Shown here piece after piece: positions 27,482 through 35,523 of a DNA stretch of 64,000 nucleotides (position 1 is the stretch's first letter; every line of letters starts with the position of its first letter). The stretch spans positions 5,298,501 to 5,362,500 of the forward strand of contig NZ_CP163435.1 in assembly GCF_041051975.1 (NCBI RefSeq), read 5' to 3'. The notes under the pieces were generated by a model. The model was not told the origin of the DNA and did no database searches. It saw nothing but the letters and a program-made list of their open reading frames with translations. A program made the translations under genes and the position numbers. This DNA is from Streptomyces sp. R21 (GTDB lineage Bacteria > Actinomycetota > Actinomycetes > Streptomycetales > Streptomycetaceae).

Positions 27482-28717
27482 GTGCCGCACCGGATCCGGG
27501 TGGCGTACGGGGTTACCGTCAGCGGCGTGGACGGTGATCGCCGAGGGTGGCGCGAGTGCTTGCTCAGCGGGGCGGTGTTCGCCGTGTGCATGGTCGGCAC
27601 CACGCTGCCCACCCCCCTCTACCCGCTCTACCAGGAGAAGTTCGGCTTCTCCGAGCTGACGGTGACCGTGGTGTACGCCGTGTACGCCTTCGGGGTCATC
27701 GGCGTGCTGTTGCTGGTGGGCAACGCCTCGGACACCGTGGGCAGGCGTGTGGTGCTGCTGTGGGGGCTCGGATGCGCTGCGGCGAGCGCGGTCTGCTTCC
27801 TGTGCGCCACCGGGCTCGGCTGGCTGTATGCGGGGCGGTTGCTGTCCGGACTCTCCGCAGGTCTGTTCACCGGGGCAGCCACGGCGTACGTGATGGAGCT
27901 GGCGCCGTACGGCGGCGGTTCGCGCGCCACCTTCGTGGCGACGGCCGCCAACATGGGCGGACTGGGCTGCGGTCCGCTGCTCGCGGGGGTGCTCGCGCAA
28001 TACGCACCATGGCCGCTGTACCTGCCGTTCGTCGTGCATCTCGCCCTGCTGGCCGGCTCGGCCACCGTCCTGCTGCGGCTTCCGGAGACGGTGCGGGACC
28101 GGCTGCCGCTGAGCACCGTGAGACCGCGCCGGCCCGGTCTGCCCCCACAGGTGCGGGCGGTGTTCGCGCCCGCCGCGATCGCCTCGTTCGTGGGGTTCGC
28201 GCTGTTCGGGGTGTTCACGTCGGTCAGCCCGGCGTTCCTCGCCGATTCCCTGGACGTGGACAACCACGCCGTGAGCGGGCTGGTCGTCGCACTGGCCTTC
28301 TTCGCCTCGACCGCCGGGCAACTGGCGGTCGGCCGAGTGGGGGTGCGGCGATCCCTGCCGTTGGGCTGTGCCTGTCTCCTCGCCGGGCTGGCGCTGCTCG
28401 CGGGGGCGCTGCGCTGGGACCTGATGTCGCTGGTGGTGCTGAGCGCGCTCGTCGGCGGGAGCGGGCAGGGGCTGGCGTTTCGCGGGGCACTGGCCGCAGT
28501 GGCCGAGGCGTCTCCGGCAGGCCGGCACGCGACGGTGATCTCGATGCTGTTCGTCGTGGCCTACGCGGGCATCTCGGTGCCCGTGATCGGTGTCGGGCTG
28601 CTCGTGGGCCCGATCGGCCTGGAGAGCGCCGGGCTGGTGTTCATCGCCTGCATGGCGGTCCTGGTCTCGACCGCAGCCGCCTATCTGCTCCGGCGGCCGG
28701 CACCGGCGAGAACGTGA
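27482..28717 (+). CDS. MFS transporter (probable exporter)
   Basis: A 411-residue, twelve-helix major facilitator. The motif-A region between helices 2 and 3 is LLLVGNASDTVGRRVVLLWG. Motif C-like SGLSAGLFTGAATAYVMELAP is seen in helix 4-5, and a charged middle loop (LPETVRDRLPLSTVRPRR) divides the halves. The most likely start is GTG 27527 (VDGDRRGWRECLL) or the GTG at 27482; neither has a clear ribosome site. It is the last gene of the set 22432-28717 and is followed by a strong hairpin. Export of the cluster product is the natural inference. Confidence 0.85.
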   Translation: MPHRIRVAYGVTVSGVDGDRRGWRECLLSGAVFAVCMVGTTLPTPLYPLYQEKFGFSELTVTVVYAVYAFGVIGVLLLVGNASDTVGRRVVLLWGLGCAAASAVCFLCATGLGWLYAGRLLSGLSAGLFTGAATAYVMELAPYGGGSRATFVATAANMGGLGCGPLLAGVLAQYAPWPLYLPFVVHLALLAGSATVLLRLPETVRDRLPLSTVRPRRPGLPPQVRAVFAPAAIASFVGFALFGVFTSVSPAFLADSLDVDNHAVSGLVVALAFFASTAGQLAVGRVGVRRSLPLGCACLLAGLALLAGALRWDLMSLVVLSALVGGSGQGLAFRGALAAVAEASPAGRHATVISMLFVVAYAGISVPVIGVGLLVGPIGLESAGLVFIACMAVLVSTAAAYLLRRPAPART

Positions 28718-28769
28718 GCGCGAACGCTCAGCGACGCTGAGGGACCGCGAGACTGAGACGGACAACGAC

Positions 28770-28801
28770 GAAGGGCCCCGCTGCAAGCAGCGGGGCCCTT
28801 C
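28770..28801. terminator. Bidirectional hairpin terminator
   Basis: GAAGGGCCCCGCTGC-AA-GCAGCGGGGCCCTTC is a perfect 15-bp stem lying between the MFS gene and the leftward tRNA-Ser. It can serve both. Confidence 0.8.
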
Positions 28802-28823
28802 GACATCGTGCCCGGTGAGGCAC

Positions 28824-28911
28824 TGGCGGAGGATACGAGATTCGAACTCGTGAGGGGTTGCCCCCAACACGCTTTCCAAGCGTGCGCCCTAGGCCACTAG
28901 GCGAATCCTCC
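28824..28911 (-). tRNA. tRNA-Ser(GGA)
   Basis: The reverse strand folds as a class II tRNA. The acceptor GGAGGAT pairs with ATCCTCC, the anticodon loop TTGGAAA gives GGA (serine), a long variable arm follows, and the T-loop is TTCGAAT. Discriminator G and CCA are encoded (28824-28827). Confidence 0.93.
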
Positions 28912-29030
28912 GGGGCAAACAATACAAGACGTTGAGGAGTGCTCGCGAACCCGTTCCCCGTGCTCGGATCGGGTTCGTTCCCCAGCTCGGATCGGGTTCG
29001 ATCCTCCCTCTCAGATCCTGTACCCTGTGC

Positions 29031-29122
29031 GGAGCCCCTCACGTGGCGCTATCTGACTGAACTCCCCCAGGGCCGGAAGGCAGCAAGGGTAGGTTGGCTC
29101 TGGCGGGTGCGTGGGGGGCGCT
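29031..29122 (+). ncRNA. ffs: Small SRP RNA (4.5S-like)
   Basis: The conserved apical part of SRP RNA is present as GGCCGGAAGGCAGCAAGGGTA (29070-29090). The long helix closes with GCCCCTCACG (29034-29043) against CGTGGGGGGC (29110-29119), including one G-U pair. It lies just upstream of dnaX, its usual place in Streptomyces. The ends are estimated from pairing. Confidence 0.88.
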
Positions 29123-29198
29123 TGCGTTTCGGGAACCTTGTCGGGGGTTGTCCCGCGAGCGGTCCGCGTTGTCAGTGGGCGCCTATAACCTCGTATGC

Positions 29199-31451
29199 GT
29201 GTCGTCTCTCGCGCTGTACCGCCGCTATCGCCCGGAGTCGTTCGCCGAGGTCATCGGGCAGGAGCATGTCACCGACCCGTTGCAGCAGGCGCTGCGGAAC
29301 AACCGGGTCAATCACGCGTACCTGTTCAGCGGTCCGCGCGGCTGCGGAAAGACGACCAGTGCCCGGATCCTGGCGAGGTGTCTGAACTGCGAGCAGGGGC
29401 CCACGCCGACGCCCTGCGGGGAGTGCCAGTCGTGTCAGGACCTCGCGCGCAACGGGCGGGGTTCGATCGACGTCATCGAGATCGACGCCGCTTCGCACGG
29501 TGGTGTGGACGACGCCCGTGACCTGCGGGAGAAGGCCTTCTTCGGGCCGGCGAGCAGTCGGTACAAGATCTACATCATCGACGAGGCCCACATGGTCACG
29601 TCGGCCGGTTTCAACGCGCTGCTGAAGGTCGTCGAGGAGCCGCCGGAGCACCTCAAGTTCATCTTCGCCACGACCGAGCCCGAGAAGGTCATCGGGACGA
29701 TTCGGTCGCGTACCCATCACTATCCGTTCCGGCTGGTCCCGCCGGGGACCCTGCGGGAGTACCTGGGCGAGGTCTGCGGGCAGGAGGGCATCCCCGTCGA
29801 GGACGGGGTGCTGCCGCTGGTCGTGCGGGCCGGCGCCGGATCCGTGCGTGACTCCATGTCCGTCATGGACCAGCTGCTCGCGGGAGCGGCCGCCGACGGT
29901 GTGACGTACGCCATGGCGACTTCGCTGCTCGGTTACACGGACGGCTCCCTGCTGGACTCCGTGGTCGAGGCCTTCGCCTCCGGGGACGGAGCCGCGGCCT
30001 TCGAGGTCGTGGACCGCGTCATCGAGGGCGGCAACGACCCGCGCCGCTTCGTCGCCGACCTGCTGGAGCGGCTGCGGGACCTGGTGATCCTCGCCGCAGT
30101 GCCGGACGCCGCCGAGAAGGGGCTCATCGACGCCCCCTCCGACGTCGTCGAGCGGATGCAGGCCCAGGCCGGCGTCTTCGGCGCCGCCGAGCTCAGCCGC
30201 GCCGCCGACCTTGTCAACGAAGGCCTGACGGAGATGCGCGGGGCCACCTCGCCCCGGCTCCAGCTCGAACTCATCTGCGCGCGCGTGCTGCTTCCCGCGG
30301 CCTACGGCGACGAGCGCTCGGTCATGGCCCGGCTGGACCGCATCGAGCGCGGCGTGAACTTCGTGGGCGCGGGCGCCACTGCCGCACCCGCCATGGGGTA
30401 CGTGCCGGGCCCCGACGCGCACGGTGGCGCCGCTGCCGGTCCGGGGCCCTCGGTTCCGCCGGGCGGCGGGGCCGCCGCTGCCCGGGCCGCGGTGCGGGGG
30501 GCGCCTGCGGAGGCGTACGGGACGGCGGGCGCCGCTGCGGCACAGGGCGCCGGACCGGCTCCGGTCCAGGCCCCGGGGCCCGCCACGCCACCGCCCCGCC
30601 GCCGCGCCCGTCGCGCCGACGCCCACCCCGGTGGCCGAGCAGCCGCAGGCCCCGGCCGCCGCGCCCGCCTCCGCCCCGCCCGCCTCCACACCCGGAGCCT
30701 GGCCCGCCGCGACGGCCGCGGGCGGTGGCGGCGGTGGCCGACGCCCCGGCGGCTGGCCCACGGCCACCCCCCCGCGGGCGCCGGACAGGCCCCGCCCGCG
30801 ACCCCGGCGGCCGCTGCATCCGCACCCGCCGCCGCCTCCGCGCCCGGCGCCCCCGCTTCCTTCGGTGGCGGCGGCCCCGACCCCCGCATGCTCTGGCCGA
30901 ACATCCTGGAGGCGGTGAAGAACCGCCGCCGGTTCACCTGGATCCTGCTCAGCCAGAACGCGCAGGTCACCGGGTTCGACGGGACGACCCTGCAGATCGG
31001 CTTCGTCAACGCGGGCGCGCGGGACACCTTCGCGAGCGGCGGCAGCGAGGAAGTGCTGCGGCAGGCGCTGTCCGAGCAGTTCAACGTGCAGTGGCGGATC
31101 GAGGCGATCGTCGACGCGTCGGGCGGCTCGGCACCGCAGCCGGGCGGCGGCTTCAATGGCGGCAACAGCGGCTTCGGCGGCGGCGCCCCGGCCGCGCCCC
31201 GCCCCGCCCCGCAGCCCGCGGCTCCGGCCTCCCCGCCCGCCGCCTCCTCCGGACCGGGCCCCGGCCCCTCCGGGAACCGCGCCCCGGCGCCCGCCGCCCC
31301 GCCGTCGGCCCCGGAACCCCCTCCGGTGGCCCCCGAGGACGACATCCCCGAGGACGACGACCCCGACCTCGACGAGTCCGCCCTCTCGGGCCACGAACTG
31401 ATCGTCCGCGAACTGGGCGCGACGGTCATGGAGGAGTTCACCAACGAGTGA
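29199..31451 (+). CDS. dnaX: DNA polymerase III gamma/tau subunit
   Basis: A 750-residue clamp-loader subunit. Residues 1-370 are AAA+: YLFSGPRGCGKTTSARILARC (Walker A, 44-52), a zinc site (Cys61, 64/73, 76, 79 in CLNCEQGPTPTPCGECQSC), IYIIDEAHMVT (Walker B) and FATTEPEKVIGTIRSRTHHY (sensor 1 and arginine finger). A Pro/Ala/Gly linker leads to the C-terminal tau domain (DPRMLWPNILEAVKNRRRFTWILLSQNAQV) and an acidic end. GTG 29199 is used. Within the linker, about residues 464-525, the reading frame gives an Arg-rich sequence while the +1 frame keeps the expected Pro/Ala/Val linker, so two compensating frameshifts seem present. Confidence 0.95.
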   Translation: MSSLALYRRYRPESFAEVIGQEHVTDPLQQALRNNRVNHAYLFSGPRGCGKTTSARILARCLNCEQGPTPTPCGECQSCQDLARNGRGSIDVIEIDAASHGGVDDARDLREKAFFGPASSRYKIYIIDEAHMVTSAGFNALLKVVEEPPEHLKFIFATTEPEKVIGTIRSRTHHYPFRLVPPGTLREYLGEVCGQEGIPVEDGVLPLVVRAGAGSVRDSMSVMDQLLAGAAADGVTYAMATSLLGYTDGSLLDSVVEAFASGDGAAAFEVVDRVIEGGNDPRRFVADLLERLRDLVILAAVPDAAEKGLIDAPSDVVERMQAQAGVFGAAELSRAADLVNEGLTEMRGATSPRLQLELICARVLLPAAYGDERSVMARLDRIERGVNFVGAGATAAPAMGYVPGPDAHGGAAAGPGPSVPPGGGAAAARAAVRGAPAEAYGTAGAAAAQGAGPAPVQAPGPATPPPRRRARRADAHPGGRAAAGPGRRARLRPARLHTRSLARRDGRGRWRRWPTPRRLAHGHPPAGAGQAPPATPAAAASAPAAASAPGAPASFGGGGPDPRMLWPNILEAVKNRRRFTWILLSQNAQVTGFDGTTLQIGFVNAGARDTFASGGSEEVLRQALSEQFNVQWRIEAIVDASGGSAPQPGGGFNGGNSGFGGGAPAAPRPAPQPAAPASPPAASSGPGPGPSGNRAPAPAAPPSAPEPPPVAPEDDIPEDDDPDLDESALSGHELIVRELGATVMEEFTNE

Positions 31452-31584
31452 GCGGGTAACCGGCGGGCGGGCGGGCGATCGACGACGTACCGCCTGGAGG
31501 ATGGAGGATCCCACCAATCCTCCGCCCCCCTCCCTTCGGAAGCCCCTACAAGGGCATCCGTCCCCGGCGGTTAGGCTGACCCCC

Positions 31585-32838
31585 GTGAAGGTCCTCGTCA
31601 TCGGTAGCGGCGCCCGCGAACACGCCCTGTGTCACTCCCTGTCCCTCGACTCCGACGTCACCGCCCTGTACTGCGCCCCCGGGAACGCAGGCATCGCGGA
31701 GGTGGCCGAGCTGCGCCCGGTCGACGCGCTCGACGGCGCCGCCGTGGCCGCGCTGGCCACGGAGCTCGGCGCCGAACTGGTGGTCGTGGGCCCGGAGGCC
31801 CCGCTCGTGGCCGGGGTCGCCGACGCCGTGCGCGAGGCGGGCATCCCCGTCTTCGGCCCCTCCAAGGAGGCCGCGCAGCTGGAGGGCTCCAAGGCCTTCG
31901 CCAAGGACGTGATGGCGGGAGCCGGCGTCCCGACCGCCCGCTCGTACGTCTGTACGACGCCTGATGAGGTCGACGAGGCGCTGGACGCCTTCGGTGCCCC
32001 GTACGTGGTGAAGGACGACGGACTGGCGGCCGGCAAGGGTGTCGTCGTGACCGCCGACCTCGAAGCCGCGCGGGCGCACGCGAACGCCTGCGACCGGGTC
32101 GTCATCGAGGAGTTCCTCGACGGCCCCGAGGTCTCCCTCTTCGCGATCACGGACGGCGAGACGGTCGTCCCGCTCCAGCCCGCCCAGGACTTCAAGCGCG
32201 CGCTGGACGGCGACGAGGGCCCGAACACCGGCGGTATGGGCGCGTACTCGCCCCTGCCCTGGGCGGACCCGAAGCTGGTCGCGGAGGTCATGGACACGGT
32301 CCTGCAGCCGACCGTCGACGAGCTGCGCCGCCGTGGCACCCCGTTCTCCGGCCTGCTCTACGCCGGTCTCGCGATCACTTCGCGCGGCGTACGGGTGATC
32401 GAGTTCAACGCCCGCTTCGGCGACCCCGAGACCCAGGTGGTCCTGGCCCGCCTGAAGACCCCGCTCTCCGGCGTACTGCTGGCCGCGGCGAACGGCACGC
32501 TCGCCGACCTGGAGCCGCTGCGCTGGAGCGGCGACGCGGCCGTCACCGTGGTCATCGCCTCGCACAACTACCCGGACACCCCGCGCACCGGCGACCCGAT
32601 CACCGGGCTCGACGAGGTGGCGGCCCAGGACGCCCCGCACGCGTACGTCCTGCACGCCGGGACCAGGCAGGACGGCGACGCCGTCCTGAGCGCGGGCGGC
32701 CGTGTGCTCTCCGTCACAGCGACGGGCGCCGACCTCACGCAGGCCCGTGCGAGGGCGTACGAGGCGGTCGCCCGCATCCGTCTCGACGGTTCCCAGCACC
32801 GTACGGACATCGCGGCGAAGGCGGCGGCCGGGGAGTAA
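31585..32838 (+). CDS. purD: Phosphoribosylamine-glycine ligase
   Basis: PurD joins phosphoribosylamine and glycine with ATP, the second step of purine synthesis. The 417-residue protein begins VKVLVIGSGAREHALCHSL (N-domain Rossmann). The ATP-grasp region includes YVVKDDGLAAGKGVVV, VVIEEFLDGPEVSLFAITDG, GPNTGGMGAYSPLPW and VIEFNARFGDPETQVVL, the last carrying Mg ligands. GTG 31585 follows GGTTAGGCTGACCCCC. TTAGGCT could be a -10 box six to seven bases before the start, so the transcript may be leaderless. It stands alone, not in an operon with other pur genes. Confidence 0.97.
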   Translation: MKVLVIGSGAREHALCHSLSLDSDVTALYCAPGNAGIAEVAELRPVDALDGAAVAALATELGAELVVVGPEAPLVAGVADAVREAGIPVFGPSKEAAQLEGSKAFAKDVMAGAGVPTARSYVCTTPDEVDEALDAFGAPYVVKDDGLAAGKGVVVTADLEAARAHANACDRVVIEEFLDGPEVSLFAITDGETVVPLQPAQDFKRALDGDEGPNTGGMGAYSPLPWADPKLVAEVMDTVLQPTVDELRRRGTPFSGLLYAGLAITSRGVRVIEFNARFGDPETQVVLARLKTPLSGVLLAAANGTLADLEPLRWSGDAAVTVVIASHNYPDTPRTGDPITGLDEVAAQDAPHAYVLHAGTRQDGDAVLSAGGRVLSVTATGADLTQARARAYEAVARIRLDGSQHRTDIAAKAAAGE

Positions 32839-33197
32839 CCCCTGCTCACCCCGTCCACCGCGGCCACCCCGCTTCACCCGGCTCCACCCTGTTCACGAGA
32901 CGTCCCCGCAGGCCCCGGAATCCCTAGGGAATCCGGGGCCTGATCGTTGCCCACCGTCATCCACCTCTCCCCAGAGCCATTCCATCGAGTGACCGATGCT
33001 CCATCCTGCTGACGGGGGCCGGGGCCCCAACTAGGGTGCGGCGAAAGCGTTCGGGCACTTGGCCCACCGGCATTGCGATGTCGGTGACGGGTGCCACAGT
33101 GGGGGAGTGAGCAACGCCAGGACATCCGTCGGCAGAAGCCGTGACCATGAGGGTCGCGGTGGGCGCCGGGCGGAACTGTAGGGGGTGACGTCCGGTC
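32839..33197. other. Intergenic region with the purD hairpin (32911-32940)
   Basis: The hairpin at 32911-32940 has arms GGCCCCGGA and TCCGGGGCC with an inner TCCCTAGGGA, and should terminate purD. The remaining sequence includes a 24-codon GTG reading at 33107-33181 with weak support, and the upstream region of the next gene. No RNA gene or repeat is seen. Confidence 0.6.
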
Positions 33198-35015
33198 GTG
33201 ACAGGTATGGGTGTGGAGGCGGGCGCGCAGGCCGCGCGCTCACGGGCTCTCGCCGTGCTGCGCATCCGCAGCCGGGCGCTGGCCGTCGCCCTGCTGCCCG
33301 CGGCCGTCGCCGTCGTGCTGCTCGTCGGTGGCTCCACCGGCCATATCAGCGGCGGAAGTTGGCATCTCACCAGCTGGATCGTGGCGGCCGTCGCCGGGCT
33401 CGTGCTGCTCGCGGCCGCGGGTATCGCGCTCGTGGTGGCCCGCGCGCGGCCCGCGATGAGTCCGACGGTCGCGATCGCCGAGGAGTCGGCGCCCGACCTG
33501 TACCGCATGGTGCGCGACCTGGCCGACCGCCTCGACGTACCGGCGCCCTCGGCCATAGCGCTCACCCCGGACTGCGACAGCTGGCTGGAGGACCGCACCC
33601 ACCCGGCCCACGGCCCGCCCTCGGACGTACGAGGACTGGCGGGCGGTCTCCCGCAGCTGCTCGGCCGCGCCCGCGCGGGCCGGAACCTCCGCCGGGTGCC
33701 CGCGACCCCCGTCCTCGTCATCGGCTCGCCGTTCCTGTGGTGGATGCGGGTGGGCGAGCTGCGCGCGGTGCTGGCCCCGGTCGTCGCCGGTACGGGCCCC
33801 TCCGCGCACCCCGACATAGCCGCGGCGCGTCGCTTCGTACGCGGTCTGGACGCGGCCGTGGCGGTCACCTCGGCGCCCGCGCGCGGACCCCTGGCCCGTG
33901 TGGTGCTGGGCGGCGTCGGCTGGGTGACCCGCCTGCTGCTGCGCAGCTGCCGTGGGCACGCGGCCGAGATGGAGCGGGGCGTCGCGGCGGCAGCCGCCGA
34001 GCGTGCACAGGCTGTGGACTACGGCCTGCGGATCGTCGCGCAGGAACAGGTCGGACTGGCGTACGCCGGATGGGACCGCCTGCTCACCCGTGTCGCACTG
34101 CCCGCCTGGCGCATGGGCCGCTGGCCCTCGCGCCTCGACGCGGGCGTCGTCGCCGCGCTGACCGAGCTCTCCCGCCGCGACCGGCTGGCCGAGGGATTCG
34201 CCTCCCGGCTCGGCGAGCGCCCCGCATGTGACCTGCTCGAAGAGCCGGGAACCGTCGACGAGGCGGCCTCGCTCCTCGCCGCGCGCCTCTTCCACGGGGG
34301 TCCCGCAGAGGCGGGCCCGGACTGGGCGCCGGTGGGCTGGGAGGAGTACCCGGACGAGGTGGTCGACCGCAAATGGCGCGCCGACGCGGCCCGCCTCCAC
34401 CGCGTCCTGGACGCGCTGGGCGTACGGCACTCCACGAACCCGGCGGCACCGGAGTCCGGCGGCCCGACGCTGGCACGGGTGATGGACCACCTGACGACGC
34501 CGACAGCCCAGGCCCCCCAGGAGACTCAGGCCTCCGAGGGCTCGGCGGCGTACAAGAACATGGGCGAGGAATCCGAGGACGGCGAGGACGGGGCCGGCCT
34601 GGGCAACGAGCGGACGGCCTCGCTGGCGGCCGGGCTCAGTGCGGAGGTGGCCCGCGAGGAGGCGGCGGCGCCGGTGACGTCCGCCTCGGCGGGCGGTACG
34701 GAGCAGCAGGGGCCCGACTGGGCGCTGTGGGACGACGGGATGCTTCCCCTCTTCCCGCTGCAGCCGCCGCGGACCGGGCGCGAGCTGCTGTCCGATCACG
34801 TCGCGGCGATGGTGTGCTGCGCCGCGATGGACACGGCCGGGGCGACGCCGGGGCTCGACTGGCTCGACGGCCCGACGCTCCTCGTCGACGGCGAACGTGC
34901 CGCCGACCTCACGCCCCGCGTCCTCACCCTCGTCGAGCACGGGGATCCCGCCCCCCTCCGCGACTGGCTCCGCCACCTCGGCGTCCGCCCAGAAAAACCA
35001 GTCCGCCTGGTCTGA
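33198..35015 (+). CDS. Membrane protein with an M48-like domain lacking the catalytic motif
   Basis: A 605-residue protein with two N-terminal membrane segments (about 27-45 and 59-82). A region resembling M48 peptidases follows: LYRMVRDLADRLDVPAPSAIAL, then TPVLVIGSPFLWWMRVGELRAVLAPVVAG (about 170-198). In active M48 enzymes the last part reads ELxxVLAHExxH; here Pro-Val-Val-Ala-Gly stands in place of the HExxH zinc motif. The rest is Ala/Arg/Glu-rich with a Gly/Glu linker (about 430-520) and a conserved-looking end (LFPLQPPRTGRELLSDHVAAMVCCAA). The GTG at 33198 is uncertain. It is probably an inactive relative or scaffold; I do not know a named member. Confidence 0.6.
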   Translation: MTGMGVEAGAQAARSRALAVLRIRSRALAVALLPAAVAVVLLVGGSTGHISGGSWHLTSWIVAAVAGLVLLAAAGIALVVARARPAMSPTVAIAEESAPDLYRMVRDLADRLDVPAPSAIALTPDCDSWLEDRTHPAHGPPSDVRGLAGGLPQLLGRARAGRNLRRVPATPVLVIGSPFLWWMRVGELRAVLAPVVAGTGPSAHPDIAAARRFVRGLDAAVAVTSAPARGPLARVVLGGVGWVTRLLLRSCRGHAAEMERGVAAAAAERAQAVDYGLRIVAQEQVGLAYAGWDRLLTRVALPAWRMGRWPSRLDAGVVAALTELSRRDRLAEGFASRLGERPACDLLEEPGTVDEAASLLAARLFHGGPAEAGPDWAPVGWEEYPDEVVDRKWRADAARLHRVLDALGVRHSTNPAAPESGGPTLARVMDHLTTPTAQAPQETQASEGSAAYKNMGEESEDGEDGAGLGNERTASLAAGLSAEVAREEAAAPVTSASAGGTEQQGPDWALWDDGMLPLFPLQPPRTGRELLSDHVAAMVCCAAMDTAGATPGLDWLDGPTLLVDGERAADLTPRVLTLVEHGDPAPLRDWLRHLGVRPEKPVRLV

Positions 35016-35523
35016 CCGTTCCTTCCCCCCCGCCCCCGGGGTGGGTGGGCAAACCCCGGGTTCCCCCTGCTTGAACAGTCACCCGGCGCGGGTGCGGGGC
35101 GGGGGTGGGCGGGCCACGCAGCCCGGCGTTTACGGGGCGCCGCCTGCGCCCACCCGTGCCGCCCCAGCGGCACGATTGCCCGCGGGGAGAGCGGCTACGC
35201 CAGCCACCCGGCAGCTACTACGGACGGCCCGCAGTCGCCCTGCGGCGGAAGGGGCCGTGCCGGTACGTTCCTGCCCGTCGCGTAGCAGATCGCCCGCCAA
35301 GTTTCGCCGTATTCAGCCCCCGGGCAGTACGCCCACGCGGCGACGGGCAGAACGTACCGGCACGGCCCCGACCCACCCACCGCACCCCACTGCGAAAGGC
35401 GCCCCCGCCAGAAAATCGCGACGAACGGTAACGACCCGCATGCGTAATGTGATGTGCTGGGACCGGTCATGCGCACAGCAAGGGTCCACGGAGCTGACGG
35501 GGGCACGGAGGAGGGGAGTCGGC
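35016..35523. repeat. 508-bp gap carrying a large imperfect inverted repeat (35251-35369)
   Basis: GGGGCCGTGCCGGTACGTTC and the following CTGCCCGTCGC (35251-35281) pair with 35339-35369 (GACGGGCAGAACGTACCGGC and on), differing by one extra base. A 55-bp spacer separates the 31-base arms. No gene is seen. The last 70 bp (from about 35450) are the upstream region of the next gene, with GGAGGGGAG near the ATG. Confidence 0.65.

Noticed and set aside
30560..30920. Programmed frameshift making a short gamma form of DnaX
   Set aside because: There is no A-rich slippery heptamer, and the frame is restored downstream, so two compensating indels explain it better.
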